16,872 nt of DNA from assembly GCA_903845465.1 (NCBI GenBank), contig CAIMXQ010000139.1, positions 1 to 16,872 of the forward strand, in the 5' to 3' direction. Numbering within the stretch: position 1 is the first letter of the stretch; the number at the start of each line of letters is the position of its first letter. The position numbers were made by a program, and so were the translations under genes. The stretch is from an uncultured Actinomycetes bacterium (GTDB lineage Bacteria; Actinomycetota; Actinomycetes; Nanopelagicales; Nanopelagicaceae). Under the pieces are notes generated by a model. It searched no databases and had not been told where the DNA came from. It saw nothing but the letters and a program-made list of their open reading frames with translations. Positions 1 to 6,074 of the stretch are shown here, one piece after another.

Positions 1-57
1 GAGCAATCTATGACGCTTTGGAATAGAATTATGAAATCGATCAGAAAGTACTTCTAG
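1..57 (+). other. Possible 3' end of an upstream gene
   Basis: Two frames could be the tail of a gene that begins before the window. One reads AIYDALE and stops at 24-26. The other reads through to a TAG at 55-57 that touches the ribosome binding site of the next gene. The first has codons more like the rest of the window; the second uses AGA twice, which is uncommon here. Neither can be assigned a family, and both could be chance. Confidence 0.25.
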
Positions 58-67
58 GGAGCGCCAA

Positions 68-187
68 ATGTGTAGCAAGGTTCAATGCAGTAAATGTGGA
101 AAGCCAACCTGGCAGGGATGTGGCGAGCATGTTGAAGAAGCGCTCTACGGCGTTGCTGTAGAAGATCGCTGCACGTGCACTAAATGA
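68..187 (+). CDS. 39-residue cysteine-rich (zinc-ribbon-like) small protein
   Basis: The 39-residue product has cysteines at 2, 7, 10, 18, 35 and 37, in the pattern C-x4-C-x2-C-G-K-P-T-W-x2-C-G-x-H, with a closing C-x-C near the end. Paired cysteines plus His21 suggest a small metal-binding knuckle; this is inferred from spacing only. A good ribosome binding site (AGGGAG, 56-61) sits 6 bases before the ATG. Its stop overlaps the start of the next gene as ATGA, so the dehydrogenase is probably translated by coupling. Similar tiny proteins with a CGKPTW..CG core occur, as I recall, as unnamed conserved proteins in many bacteria, including actinobacteria. Function unknown. The strong start signal, overlap and cysteine pattern make it a likely real gene. 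Confidence 0.72.
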   Translation: MCSKVQCSKCGKPTWQGCGEHVEEALYGVAVEDRCTCTK

Positions 188-1131
188 AAGCCATACAAAT
201 AACCACATTTGGCGGACCTGATGTCATGAAATATGTGGATCTACCCGATCCAGTAGCTGGCACAGATGAGGTAGTACTCGATGTAACTGCTGTAGGTATT
301 AACTATGCAGATACGCATCAGACAGAGAATTCATATCTCTCTGCACAAACTCTGCCAATGATTCCAGGTATTGAAGTTGTTGGAACTCACGGTGGAAAGA
401 GATATTTAGCGAGCGTTTCATCTGGGGGATATGCTCAGAAAGCTATCGCTCATAAGTCAGTCCTCTTCCCAATTCCTGATGCTGTGACAGATGAGCAAGC
501 GCTCTGCATGTTGGTACAAGGTGCAACCGCGTGGCATCTGCTCAAAACAATGGGCTCATTGCAGAAAGGCCAATCAGTAGTTGTGCATGCAGCAGCTGGT
601 GGCGTTGGAACGATTGCTATTCAATTGGCAAAGATGTGGGGTGGCAAAGTAATTGCTGTGACATCTACCGATGCCAAATCAGCGCTTGCAAAATCACTCG
701 GTGCAGATGTTGTTGTCGATGCAAAGTCATCAGATCTCACCGAAGCGCTTCGTGCAGCAAATGGTGGCCATGGCGTCGATTTAGTTCTCGAAATGGTTGG
801 CGGCACAACTTTTGATCACAGCCTTGCGGCTCTGGGTAACTTCGGAAAAGTCATTACCTTTGGAATGGCATCACGTACTGCGCCAACACCTATTCATCCA
901 GGCTCATTAATGCATGGATCAAAGACAGTGTCAGGTTTCTGGCTCGCAAATTGTTTCGGAAGCAAAGAGATGCTCAATGATGTTGTGGCAGAACTCTTCC
1001 AACTTGTTGCAGATGGAAAACTCAAGCCAGTAATTGGTGCGACATATCCACTCAGCGAGGCAGCAGATGCTCATCGCTCGATGCTTGCTCGCGAATCCAC
1101 GGGCAAAATTGCCCTCGATCCTTCGCGGTAA
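184..1131 (+). CDS. Zinc-free quinone oxidoreductase-like medium-chain dehydrogenase
   Basis: This 315-residue protein belongs to the medium-chain dehydrogenase/reductase superfamily, quinone-oxidoreductase branch. Members use NAD(P)H to reduce quinones or activated double bonds in the cytoplasm. An N-terminal GroES-like half (about 1-120) has the ITTFGGPDVM opening and the GINYADTHQ segment typical of the branch. The Rossmann half follows, with the nucleotide-binding AAAGGVG at about 136-142 and IQLAKMWGGKVIAVTST after it. The cysteine cluster that binds structural zinc in alcohol dehydrogenases is absent, which supports the quinone-reductase type. Length is normal for the family. The ATG overlaps the stop of the small cysteine-rich gene and has no obvious ribosome binding site of its own. 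The true substrate cannot be told from sequence. Confidence 0.85.
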   Translation: MKAIQITTFGGPDVMKYVDLPDPVAGTDEVVLDVTAVGINYADTHQTENSYLSAQTLPMIPGIEVVGTHGGKRYLASVSSGGYAQKAIAHKSVLFPIPDAVTDEQALCMLVQGATAWHLLKTMGSLQKGQSVVVHAAAGGVGTIAIQLAKMWGGKVIAVTSTDAKSALAKSLGADVVVDAKSSDLTEALRAANGGHGVDLVLEMVGGTTFDHSLAALGNFGKVITFGMASRTAPTPIHPGSLMHGSKTVSGFWLANCFGSKEMLNDVVAELFQLVADGKLKPVIGATYPLSEAADAHRSMLARESTGKIALDPSR

Positions 1132-1165
1132 TCTCGGCAAATTTTCTACTTTTACCCTTAAGCCC

Positions 1166-1171
1166 TAGACT
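1166..1171 (+). promoter_or_regulatory. Possible -10 box for tRNA-Thr
   Basis: TAGACT lies 15 bases before the mature tRNA end, a suitable distance for initiation at about 1178. The upstream -35 (TTTTCT, 18-base spacer) is poor. Actinobacterial -10 boxes commonly follow TAnnnT, which this matches. Confidence 0.35.
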
Positions 1172-1186
1172 CCTCTCTCTACCATT

Positions 1187-1259
1187 GCCCCCCTAGCTCA
1201 GTCGGTAGAGTGTTTCCATGGTAAGGAAAAGGTCACCGGTTCGATTCCGGTGGGGGGCT
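1187..1259 (+). tRNA. tRNA-Thr (anticodon GGT)
   Basis: A complete 73-base cloverleaf. The acceptor stem GCCCCCC (1187-1193) pairs with GGGGGGC (1252-1258), and the discriminator is T1259. The anticodon stem TTTCC/GGAAA encloses loop ATGGTAA with anticodon GGT at 1220-1222, reading ACC and ACT threonine codons. The T arm is ACCGG-TTCGATT-CCGGT. No CCA is encoded. It stands just before tRNA-Met and rpmG, a common actinobacterial arrangement. Confidence 0.96.
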
Positions 1260-1313
1260 CGCAGTAAAGATGTAACAATTAAATAAGTACTACAGAAGTT
1301 TGTTCCATCCCTT

Positions 1314-1387
1314 GGCGGGGTAGCTCAGCTTGGTAGAGCAAGCGGCTCATAATCGCTGTGTCGTGGGTTCAAATCCCGCCTCCGCTA
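1314..1387 (+). tRNA. tRNA-Met, elongator type (anticodon CAT)
   Basis: A 74-base cloverleaf. GGCGGGG (1314-1320) pairs with CTCCGCT (1380-1386), including two G-T pairs; the discriminator is A1387. The anticodon stem AGCGG/TCGCT holds loop CTCATAA with CAT at 1348-1350. The anticodon stem lacks the three consecutive G-C pairs of initiator tRNA, so this is an elongator. A CAT tRNA could also be the lysidine-modified Ile2 species, but the position between tRNA-Thr and rpmG favours Met. No CCA is encoded. Confidence 0.92.
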
Positions 1388-1398
1388 CTAGTACTACA

Positions 1399-1434
1399 CG
1401 TGCGAAATACGCATGGATTTCACCAATAATGGTG
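1399..1434 (+). other. Two short hairpins between tRNA-Met and rpmG
   Basis: CGTGCG (1399-1404) pairs with CGCATG (1410-1415) around loop AAATA, with one G-T pair. CACCA (1421-1425) pairs with TGGTG (1430-1434) around ATAA. Neither is followed by a T run, so they are not intrinsic terminators. The second overlaps the candidate -35 of the rpmG promoter. They could aid 3' processing of the tRNA transcript or be chance. Confidence 0.35.
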
Positions 1435-1447
1435 CTTCAGGTAATCT
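1419..1447 (+). promoter_or_regulatory. Candidate promoter of the rpmG-hadAB-murB operon
   Basis: TTCACC (1419-1424) and TAATCT (1442-1447) are separated by 17 bases. The -35 matches TTGACA at four of six places; the -10 fits the actinobacterial TAnnnT pattern. Start of transcription would be near 1454, leaving a leader of about 34 bases with AAGGAG at 1474-1479. Confidence 0.42.
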
Positions 1448-1487
1448 GAGCGCCTGTTAGTTCGACATCTACTAAGGAGTTAAGACC

Positions 1488-1658
1488 ATGGCAAGTAAGA
1501 GCGCGGACGTTCGTCCAAAGATCACCATGGCATGCGTGGATTGCAAAGAGCGTAACTACATCACTAAGAAGAACCGCCGCAACGATCCAGACCGTATGGA
1601 ACTCAAGAAGTTCTGTCCACGTTGCAAGTCTTCAACTCTTCACCGCGAAACCCGCTAA
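1488..1658 (+). CDS. rpmG: 50S ribosomal protein L33 (bL33)
   Basis: The 56-residue product is a small large-subunit protein located near the ribosomal E site. The sequence shows the typical lysine- and arginine-rich core ITKKNRRNDPDRMELKKFCP. Cysteines at 16, 19, 43 and 46 (C-V-D-C and C-P-R-C) form the zinc ribbon of the cysteine-containing (C+) L33 form. Bacteria with a second, zinc-free L33 switch between them under zinc limitation; whether a second copy exists cannot be seen here. AAGGAG at 1474-1479 is a strong ribosome binding site. The stop overlaps the next start as TAATG, tying it translationally to hadA, the same neighbour it has in mycobacteria. Confidence 0.95.
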   Translation: MASKSADVRPKITMACVDCKERNYITKKNRRNDPDRMELKKFCPRCKSSTLHRETR

Positions 1659-2047
1659 TGCTCAACCCCGATTCGGTCGGGAGTACCTTCGCGGGTACAG
1701 AATCAATTACCGTTTCACAATCTGAAATCGATGCCTTCTGCGCTGTTGTCGGCGAAAGCGATACAACTATTGCGCCACCAACTTTTACTATTCGTATAAC
1801 CCTCACCCAGTTTGAAGAGATTCTTACTCGCCCAGAAATCGGTCTCGATTGGTCGCGCTTAGTTCATGGTGATCAGAAATTTGAAATCTTCATCCCAGTA
1901 AAAGCGGGCGATCAATTGACATGCGCTGCAACCATTGAGAGCTATCGAGTAGCTGCAGGAAATGAAATCGTTTCTGTGCGATCTGATCTTCATAAGGGCT
2001 CAGAGCTTGCAGTATCCGCTTGGTCCACACTAGTGGTGCGCGCATGA
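1658..2047 (+). CDS. hadA: (3R)-hydroxyacyl-ACP dehydratase subunit HadA (MaoC N-terminal-type hotdog)
   Basis: A 129-residue single hotdog domain of the FAS1-like dehydratase/MaoC_dehydrat_N family. In mycobacteria HadA pairs with HadB; the heterodimer removes water from 3-hydroxyacyl-ACP during type II fatty-acid elongation, with HadA mainly shaping the acyl tunnel. Visible family traits are the early GSTFAGTESITVSQSEIDAF segment, APPTFTIRI and the LVHGDQKFEIFIPVKAGD stretch. The D-x4-H catalytic pair is absent, as expected for the structural partner. The start at 1658 overlaps the rpmG stop; a longer frame from 1622 would begin inside rpmG. Its stop overlaps hadB as ATGA. The assignment rests on sequence and on the conserved rpmG-hadA-hadB order. 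Confidence 0.85.
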   Translation: MLNPDSVGSTFAGTESITVSQSEIDAFCAVVGESDTTIAPPTFTIRITLTQFEEILTRPEIGLDWSRLVHGDQKFEIFIPVKAGDQLTCAATIESYRVAAGNEIVSVRSDLHKGSELAVSAWSTLVVRA

Positions 2048-2439
2048 TTGAAGTTGGCACTGTGTTGGAAGAGAAAGTTTTCTATCTCGATCGCGCGCTT
2101 CTTAAGCAGTACGCCGATGCTTCAGGAGATCAGAATCCGATTCACCAGAACGAAGAGTTCGCAGTATCTGTTGGCCTTCCCAACGTTATTGCCCACGGCA
2201 TGCTGACGATGGCCCTTGTCGGTAAATATGTATCTGACTTTGCTGGTGGCTCGGCCAATGTTCTTGAATACAGCGCTCGATTTATTAAGCCAGTGATTGT
2301 TCCACTAGGCGAAAAGGTTGATCTCACCGTTACTGCAACTGTCTCTGAGATTGCAGATGGCAAGGTATCGATATCTCTCAGTGCAACTTCTGCAGGAGTA
2401 AAGGTCCTCGGAATGGCTAAAGCGGTAGTTCGAAAGTGA
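2044..2439 (+). CDS. hadB: (3R)-hydroxyacyl-ACP dehydratase subunit HadB (MaoC-like)
   Basis: A 131-residue MaoC-type hotdog that carries the active site of the HadAB dehydratase. The hydratase-2 motif YADASGDQNPIH lies at about 23-34, with Asp29 and His34 as the likely catalytic pair, spaced as in mycobacterial HadB. AHGMLTMALVG follows at 50-60. The start at 2044 is set by the ATGA overlap with hadA; an upstream in-frame ATG at 2020 lies well inside hadA. Its stop overlaps the next start as GTGA. Since the lineage suggested by the DNA is not known for mycolic acids, HadAB probably serves ordinary fatty-acid synthesis in place of FabZ. That is inference. Confidence 0.88.
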   Translation: MIEVGTVLEEKVFYLDRALLKQYADASGDQNPIHQNEEFAVSVGLPNVIAHGMLTMALVGKYVSDFAGGSANVLEYSARFIKPVIVPLGEKVDLTVTATVSEIADGKVSISLSATSAGVKVLGMAKAVVRK

Positions 2440-3326
2440 GTGTTCCAGATTCAGTTCATGATTTAGCAAAGGCGCGTCTTGTGGCACGTGCAGAGAAGAA
2501 CTTCGCACTCTCTGATCAGTTGCGAGATGAAATTGCAGCGCAGGGCTTTGAAGTCGTAGATGGTGCTGGGGGATATGAACTTCGCCCCAAGAAACGCTTT
2601 CCGACCTATGAATCAACACGTGATATTCGACCAATAAATTCAGGTAAATTTGAGATCACAGTCGCCTTGATTATTAATGGCTTCCACGAAGATGCTGTCG
2701 CAACAATTAAAACAATTAAAGAACATAGCCAATGCGCAATCGCAATCCTGGTTGTTGGCGACCCAGGTGTATTAGTCAATGAACTCGATTCTCGTACTTC
2801 ACTTGTTCAGTTAACTGAAGATTTCGGCTGGGGAGAAAGCGCCAATGCTCTTCTGCGCAACGTCACCAGCGAATTTATTGTGATCATGGATCCGTCCACT
2901 CGCTTCACTGGCGATGCGATTACACCAATTCTTGCCGAACTAAAGAAGCGTGAATTTGTTGCGGTTGGTTGGCGTGGGGGACTTATCAATCTTGAAGATG
3001 ATTGGCGTAGCGTCGACGATAAGGGCGCAGGTGAAGTCGATGTGCTCTTTAGTTATTTCCTTGCAATGCATCGTGAAGATGCCCTCACTGCACGAGGATT
3101 TAGTAACCGCGCTCTGTATTACCGCAATGCAGATATTGAATTCTCTCTCAACCTTCGCCATTCCAATGGTCGTTTATTGCAGATGGAACTACCACTCGAG
3201 CAAGATCGCCATCACGGTTATCACGACACAGACCCTGAATATCGCGATGCCCAATCAAAGAAGAATTACGACCGTATCCTCGAGCGCTTCAGAGGCAAGA
3301 CTGCAATATTGAGCCCACGCAGGTAG
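2436..3326 (+). CDS. Family 2-like glycosyltransferase with a CysRS-tail-like N-terminal segment
   Basis: A 296-residue protein of two parts. Residues about 8-52 (ARLVARAEKNFALSDQLRDE then QGFEVVDGAGGYELRP) resemble the C-terminal helical tail of cysteinyl-tRNA synthetase. From about 73 to 286 it looks like a GT-A fold glycosyltransferase: ITVALIINGF strand, EDFGWGESANALL, the acidic end-of-strand motif IVIMDPSTRF (148-157), and YYRNADIEFSLNLRHSNG (228-245), which corresponds to the ED-x-D-L-x-x-R-x-x-x-G region of GT2 enzymes. The first acidic residue of that motif is Ala here. No membrane segment is seen, so it is probably cytoplasmic. The GTG start overlaps the hadB stop and murB follows after 9 bases. 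Cell-envelope work is suggested by murB, but donor and acceptor are unknown. Similar fusions seem to occur in other actinobacteria; this is from memory. Confidence 0.72.
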   Translation: MSVPDSVHDLAKARLVARAEKNFALSDQLRDEIAAQGFEVVDGAGGYELRPKKRFPTYESTRDIRPINSGKFEITVALIINGFHEDAVATIKTIKEHSQCAIAILVVGDPGVLVNELDSRTSLVQLTEDFGWGESANALLRNVTSEFIVIMDPSTRFTGDAITPILAELKKREFVAVGWRGGLINLEDDWRSVDDKGAGEVDVLFSYFLAMHREDALTARGFSNRALYYRNADIEFSLNLRHSNGRLLQMELPLEQDRHHGYHDTDPEYRDAQSKKNYDRILERFRGKTAILSPRR

Positions 3327-3335
3327 CCTTAGAAC

Positions 3336-4352
3336 ATGGCTGACTTACGCGATTACACGTCACTGCGCGTCGGTGGTCCTGCCAAAAAATTTGTAGAAGT
3401 TGGCACAGAAACTGAAATCATCGCAGCGATTGAAGCTGCAGGAGATTCACCAATACTCATTATCGGCGGTGGTACAAATATTCTCGTGGCCGATAGCGGC
3501 TTTGAAGGAACAGTTATTCGCATTACGAGCCACTCAATGAAATCAGAAGTCGATGCATGCAGTGGTGCAACGCTGACAATTGGTGCAGGTGAAAATTGGG
3601 ATGACTTTGTCTCACTCACACTCGAACGTGGTTTTGCAGGGCTTGAAACCCTCAGCGGTATTCCAGGAAGTGTTGGCGCGGCACCCATTCAAAATATCGG
3701 AGCATATGGCCACGAAGTCTCCGAATCTATTACTCGCGTGCGCACATATGATCGCCAAGCTAAAGCGCTCAAAACATTTACCAACTCTGAATGCGAATTT
3801 TCATATCGCAACTCGCACTTCAAAGCCCATCCTGGTCGCTATGTCATTCTTGATGTGCAATTTAATCTGCGCATGGGCGAGGTAACGACCGCGATTACAT
3901 ATGCAGAGCTTGCTAAGAAGTTAGGTGTCGAGGTCGGCGAAAAAGCTTCTGTGCTAGAGACTCGTAAAGCAGTACTCGAACTCCGCAGTGCAAAGGGAAT
4001 GCTTTTAAATCCCAGCGATCGCGATTCATGGTCTGCTGGATCTTTCTTTACCAACCCCATCGTTACGAAAGAGATTGCTGCGCAACTTCCAGAAGGTGCA
4101 CCTCAGTGGCCAACAGCAGATGGCATGATCAAGATGAGTGCTGCATGGCTCATTGAGCATTCTGGTGTTCACAAGGGCGATAGCCATGGCGGCGCGCGAG
4201 TTTCAACTAAGCATGTACTTGCGCTAACAAATGCTGGTAACGCGACAGCGACAGATATTGCAGAGCTTGCGAAGAGCGCTCAGAAGAGCGTCTTCGAAAA
4301 GTTTGGAATTACTTTAGAGGCAGAGGTAAATCTGATTGGTATTACCCTTTAA
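3336..4352 (+). CDS. murB: UDP-N-acetylenolpyruvoylglucosamine reductase
   Basis: MurB reduces UDP-GlcNAc-enolpyruvate to UDP-N-acetylmuramate with NADPH and FAD, the second committed step of peptidoglycan synthesis, in the cytoplasm. The 338-residue sequence begins with the family's LRVGGPA. It then shows the FAD-binding IIGGGTNILVAD (42-53), GLETLSGIPGSVGAAPIQNIGAYG (102-125), and YRNSHFK with Arg158. SAGSFFTNP follows with the probable proton donor Ser236, then SAAWLIEHSG (268-277). Glu330 matches the last catalytic residue. Length is normal for the compact form. It is the last gene of the rpmG-led run, 9 bases after the glycosyltransferase. Its stop is one base from the stop of the convergent aminotransferase. 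Confidence 0.96.
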   Translation: MADLRDYTSLRVGGPAKKFVEVGTETEIIAAIEAAGDSPILIIGGGTNILVADSGFEGTVIRITSHSMKSEVDACSGATLTIGAGENWDDFVSLTLERGFAGLETLSGIPGSVGAAPIQNIGAYGHEVSESITRVRTYDRQAKALKTFTNSECEFSYRNSHFKAHPGRYVILDVQFNLRMGEVTTAITYAELAKKLGVEVGEKASVLETRKAVLELRSAKGMLLNPSDRDSWSAGSFFTNPIVTKEIAAQLPEGAPQWPTADGMIKMSAAWLIEHSGVHKGDSHGGARVSTKHVLALTNAGNATATDIAELAKSAQKSVFEKFGITLEAEVNLIGITL

Positions 4353-4353
4353 A

Positions 4354-5547
4354 TTATTCTGTAAGAAGTTTTTTGATACGCCCAATACCTTCAACGATAT
4401 CTTCATCACTGGTCGCATAAGAAAAACGTAGGTAACCTGAAGGGCCAAAGGCTTCTCCCGGAACAGCAGCTACTTCAACTTCATCCAGGATGATTGTTGC
4501 AAGCTCTGCAGATGTATTAGCTACCTTGCCACGAATAGTCTTACCCAGAACTCCTTTAACGGATGGATAGACGTAGAAAGCACCTTGTGGTGTTGGACAT
4601 TCAAATCCTGGAATCTCATTGAGCAGACCAACGATGAGCTTGCGACGGCGATCAAATGCCACACCCATTGCATGTACTGCATCGAGGTTGCCAGAGAGAG
4701 CAGCAATTGCTGCACGCTGTGAAACGTTTGCAACGTTGGATGTCAGGTGTGATTGCAGGTTTGTTGCTGCTTTGATGACATCCTTTGGACCGATCATCCA
4801 GCCAACGCGCCAACCTGTCATTGCATAAGTCTTAGCAACTCCGTTAACAATGATGCAGGTATCTGCGAGACCTGGAACTAAAACGGGAAGCGATGGGGCA
4901 GTAGCACCGTCAAAGAGCAAATGTTCGTAGATCTCATCAGAGATAACCCAGATATTGTTCTTCAGTGCCCACTCGCCAATAGCTTTTGCTTGAGCAGGTG
5001 TATAGACAGAGCCTGTTGGGTTTGAAGGTGAGCAGAATAGAAGTGCTTTTGTCTTCGGCGTACGAGCAGCTTCTAATTGCTCGACAGTAACAAGATAATT
5101 CTGTGATTCATCAGCAAAGACTTCGACGCTCTTTCCGCCTGCAAGTTTGATCGCTTCTGGATAAGTAGTCCAGAATGGTGAAGGCAAGATCACTTCGTCG
5201 CCTGGATCTATGATTGTTGCAAATGCTTGATAGACGGCTTGCTTTCCACCATTGGTAACAAGTACTTGATCGACAGTTATTTCGTATTTTGAATCACGCT
5301 TTGTCTTCTCAACAATTGCGTTGCGAAGTTCAGGCAGACCTGGTGATGGTGTGTAGCGATGATTTGCAACAACTTTTGTCGCAGCAGCTGCTGCATCAAC
5401 GATGTAATCAGGAGTGGGAAAATCTGGTTCGCCAGCGCCAAAGCCAATGACTGGTCGTCCAGCTGCTTTCAGCGCCTTTGCCTTTCCATCAACAGCCAAC
5501 GTGGCTGATTCTGCGATAGCTGCAATTCGTGCGGAGATTCTGCTCAT
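4354..5547 (-). CDS. aspC: PLP-dependent class I aminotransferase (aspartate aminotransferase-like)
   Basis: Fold type I aminotransferase of the Iγ aspartate-transaminase group, 397 residues from the chosen start. It would exchange amino groups between aspartate (or a related acid) and 2-oxoglutarate. Visible motifs include GAGEPDFPTP near the N terminus, SPSNPTG with the cofactor-contacting Asn at about 176, SDEIYEHL with Asp at about 204, and NGVAKTYAMTGWRVGW with the Schiff-base Lys at about 239. LRFSYAT near the end holds the carboxylate-binding Arg. A GTG five codons upstream (5562) is also open. I prefer the ATG at 5547, because MSRIS matches usual family starts and a -10-like GATAGT overlaps the GTG. 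Aminotransferases of this type often sit between murB and secE in actinobacteria. The symbol is by family resemblance; substrate range is unproven. Confidence 0.85.
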   Translation of the reverse strand: MSRISARIAAIAESATLAVDGKAKALKAAGRPVIGFGAGEPDFPTPDYIVDAAAAATKVVANHRYTPSPGLPELRNAIVEKTKRDSKYEITVDQVLVTNGGKQAVYQAFATIIDPGDEVILPSPFWTTYPEAIKLAGGKSVEVFADESQNYLVTVEQLEAARTPKTKALLFCSPSNPTGSVYTPAQAKAIGEWALKNNIWVISDEIYEHLLFDGATAPSLPVLVPGLADTCIIVNGVAKTYAMTGWRVGWMIGPKDVIKAATNLQSHLTSNVANVSQRAAIAALSGNLDAVHAMGVAFDRRRKLIVGLLNEIPGFECPTPQGAFYVYPSVKGVLGKTIRGKVANTSAELATIILDEVEVAAVPGEAFGPSGYLRFSYATSDEDIVEGIGRIKKLLTE

Positions 5548-5560
5548 GGGGGAAGTCTGC

Positions 5561-5566
5561 ACTATC
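5561..5566 (-). promoter_or_regulatory. Possible -10 of the aminotransferase gene
   Basis: On the minus strand GATAGT ends 13 bases before the ATG at 5547, so the mRNA would have almost no leader. No purine-rich ribosome binding site precedes this ATG, which agrees with leaderless or near-leaderless translation. No convincing -35 is visible. A 10-base palindrome AGGCCGGCCT (5569-5578) lies just upstream. Confidence 0.3.
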
Positions 5567-5623
5567 GAAGGCCGGCCTAGCGCGCTCAGAATGCGTGGTC
5601 CTGGCCACCCGATCTTTGCCAGT

Positions 5624-5653
5624 TTTACTCTGAACCACCCCTGCCTCTACACT
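5624..5653 (+). promoter_or_regulatory. Candidate promoter of tRNA-Trp and secE-nusG
   Basis: TTTACT (5624-5629) and TACACT (5648-5653) with an 18-base spacer could start transcription near 5660, about 50 bases before tRNA-Trp. It would be the only promoter visible before secE, so tRNA-Trp, secE, nusG and rplK-rplA may share a transcript. Confidence 0.4.
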
Positions 5654-5709
5654 TCGACGCTCACGATGAATTTCTTCCTCGCCTTGGCGCGCCTGAAAAT
5701 TCGTCGCGA

Positions 5710-5783
5710 AGGGCAATAGCTCAATTGGCTAGAGTTGCCGTCTCCAAAGCGGCCGGTTGGGGGTTCGAGTCCCTCTTGCCCTG
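5710..5783 (+). tRNA. tRNA-Trp (anticodon CCA)
   Basis: A 74-base cloverleaf. AGGGCAA (5710-5716) pairs with TTGCCCT (5776-5782), and the discriminator is G5783, as expected for tRNA-Trp. The anticodon stem GCCGT/GCGGC holds loop CTCCAAA with CCA at 5744-5746. The T arm is GGGGG-TTCGAGT-CCCTC. No complete CCA end is encoded. Its place just before secE is the classic actinobacterial arrangement. Confidence 0.97.
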
Positions 5784-5837
5784 CAAGCCGCAGTACAGAA
5801 CGAACGCTTTACCGAAACGAAAGAAAAGGAAGTCACC

Positions 5838-6062
5838 ATGACTGATGCAGTTGAAGTTACCGAGGAGAAGCTCGGAATTTTCGCGCGCGTTGGACTTTTC
5901 TATCGCCAGGTAGTCAACGAGCTTAAGAAAGTTGTATGGCCAACAAGAAACATGTTGACCACCTATACAGCGGTCGTTCTCGTATTCGTAACTTTCATCA
6001 TCGCAGTCGTATCCATCATCGACTTGGTTCTTACCAAGATCGTCTTCTGGGTATTCGGATAA
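5838..6062 (+). CDS. secE: Preprotein translocase subunit SecE
   Basis: A 74-residue single-pass membrane protein of the SecYEG channel that clamps SecY during protein export. After a short acidic start, the amphipathic surface helix FYRQVVNELKKVVWPTR (21-37) carries the hallmark W-P-T/S of the family. One hydrophobic segment (about 43-68) crosses the membrane. This is the short actinobacterial/Gram-positive form; E. coli SecE has two extra helices. AAGG-rich sequence at about 5826-5832 precedes the ATG. The frame is open further upstream, but that extension lies in tRNA-Trp and is not protein. nusG follows after 12 bases, the near-universal secE-nusG pair. Confidence 0.97.
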   Translation: MTDAVEVTEEKLGIFARVGLFYRQVVNELKKVVWPTRNMLTTYTAVVLVFVTFIIAVVSIIDLVLTKIVFWVFG

Positions 6063-6074
6063 GGACCAGAGACA

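Noticed and set aside
1314..1387. Initiator tRNA-fMet
   Set aside because: The anticodon stem lacks the three consecutive G-C pairs typical of initiators; elongator Met fits better.
1622..1657. Longer hadA start inside rpmG
   Set aside because: It would overlap rpmG by 37 bases and add residues with no family similarity; the TAATG overlap start fits better.
5569..5578. AGGCCGGCCT palindrome as an operator
   Set aside because: A single 10-base palindrome of simple composition with no second copy seen; not enough to call a binding site.
5757..5837. Upstream extension of the SecE frame
   Set aside because: It begins inside tRNA-Trp and adds 27 residues unlike any SecE; the ATG at 5838 has its own ribosome binding site.
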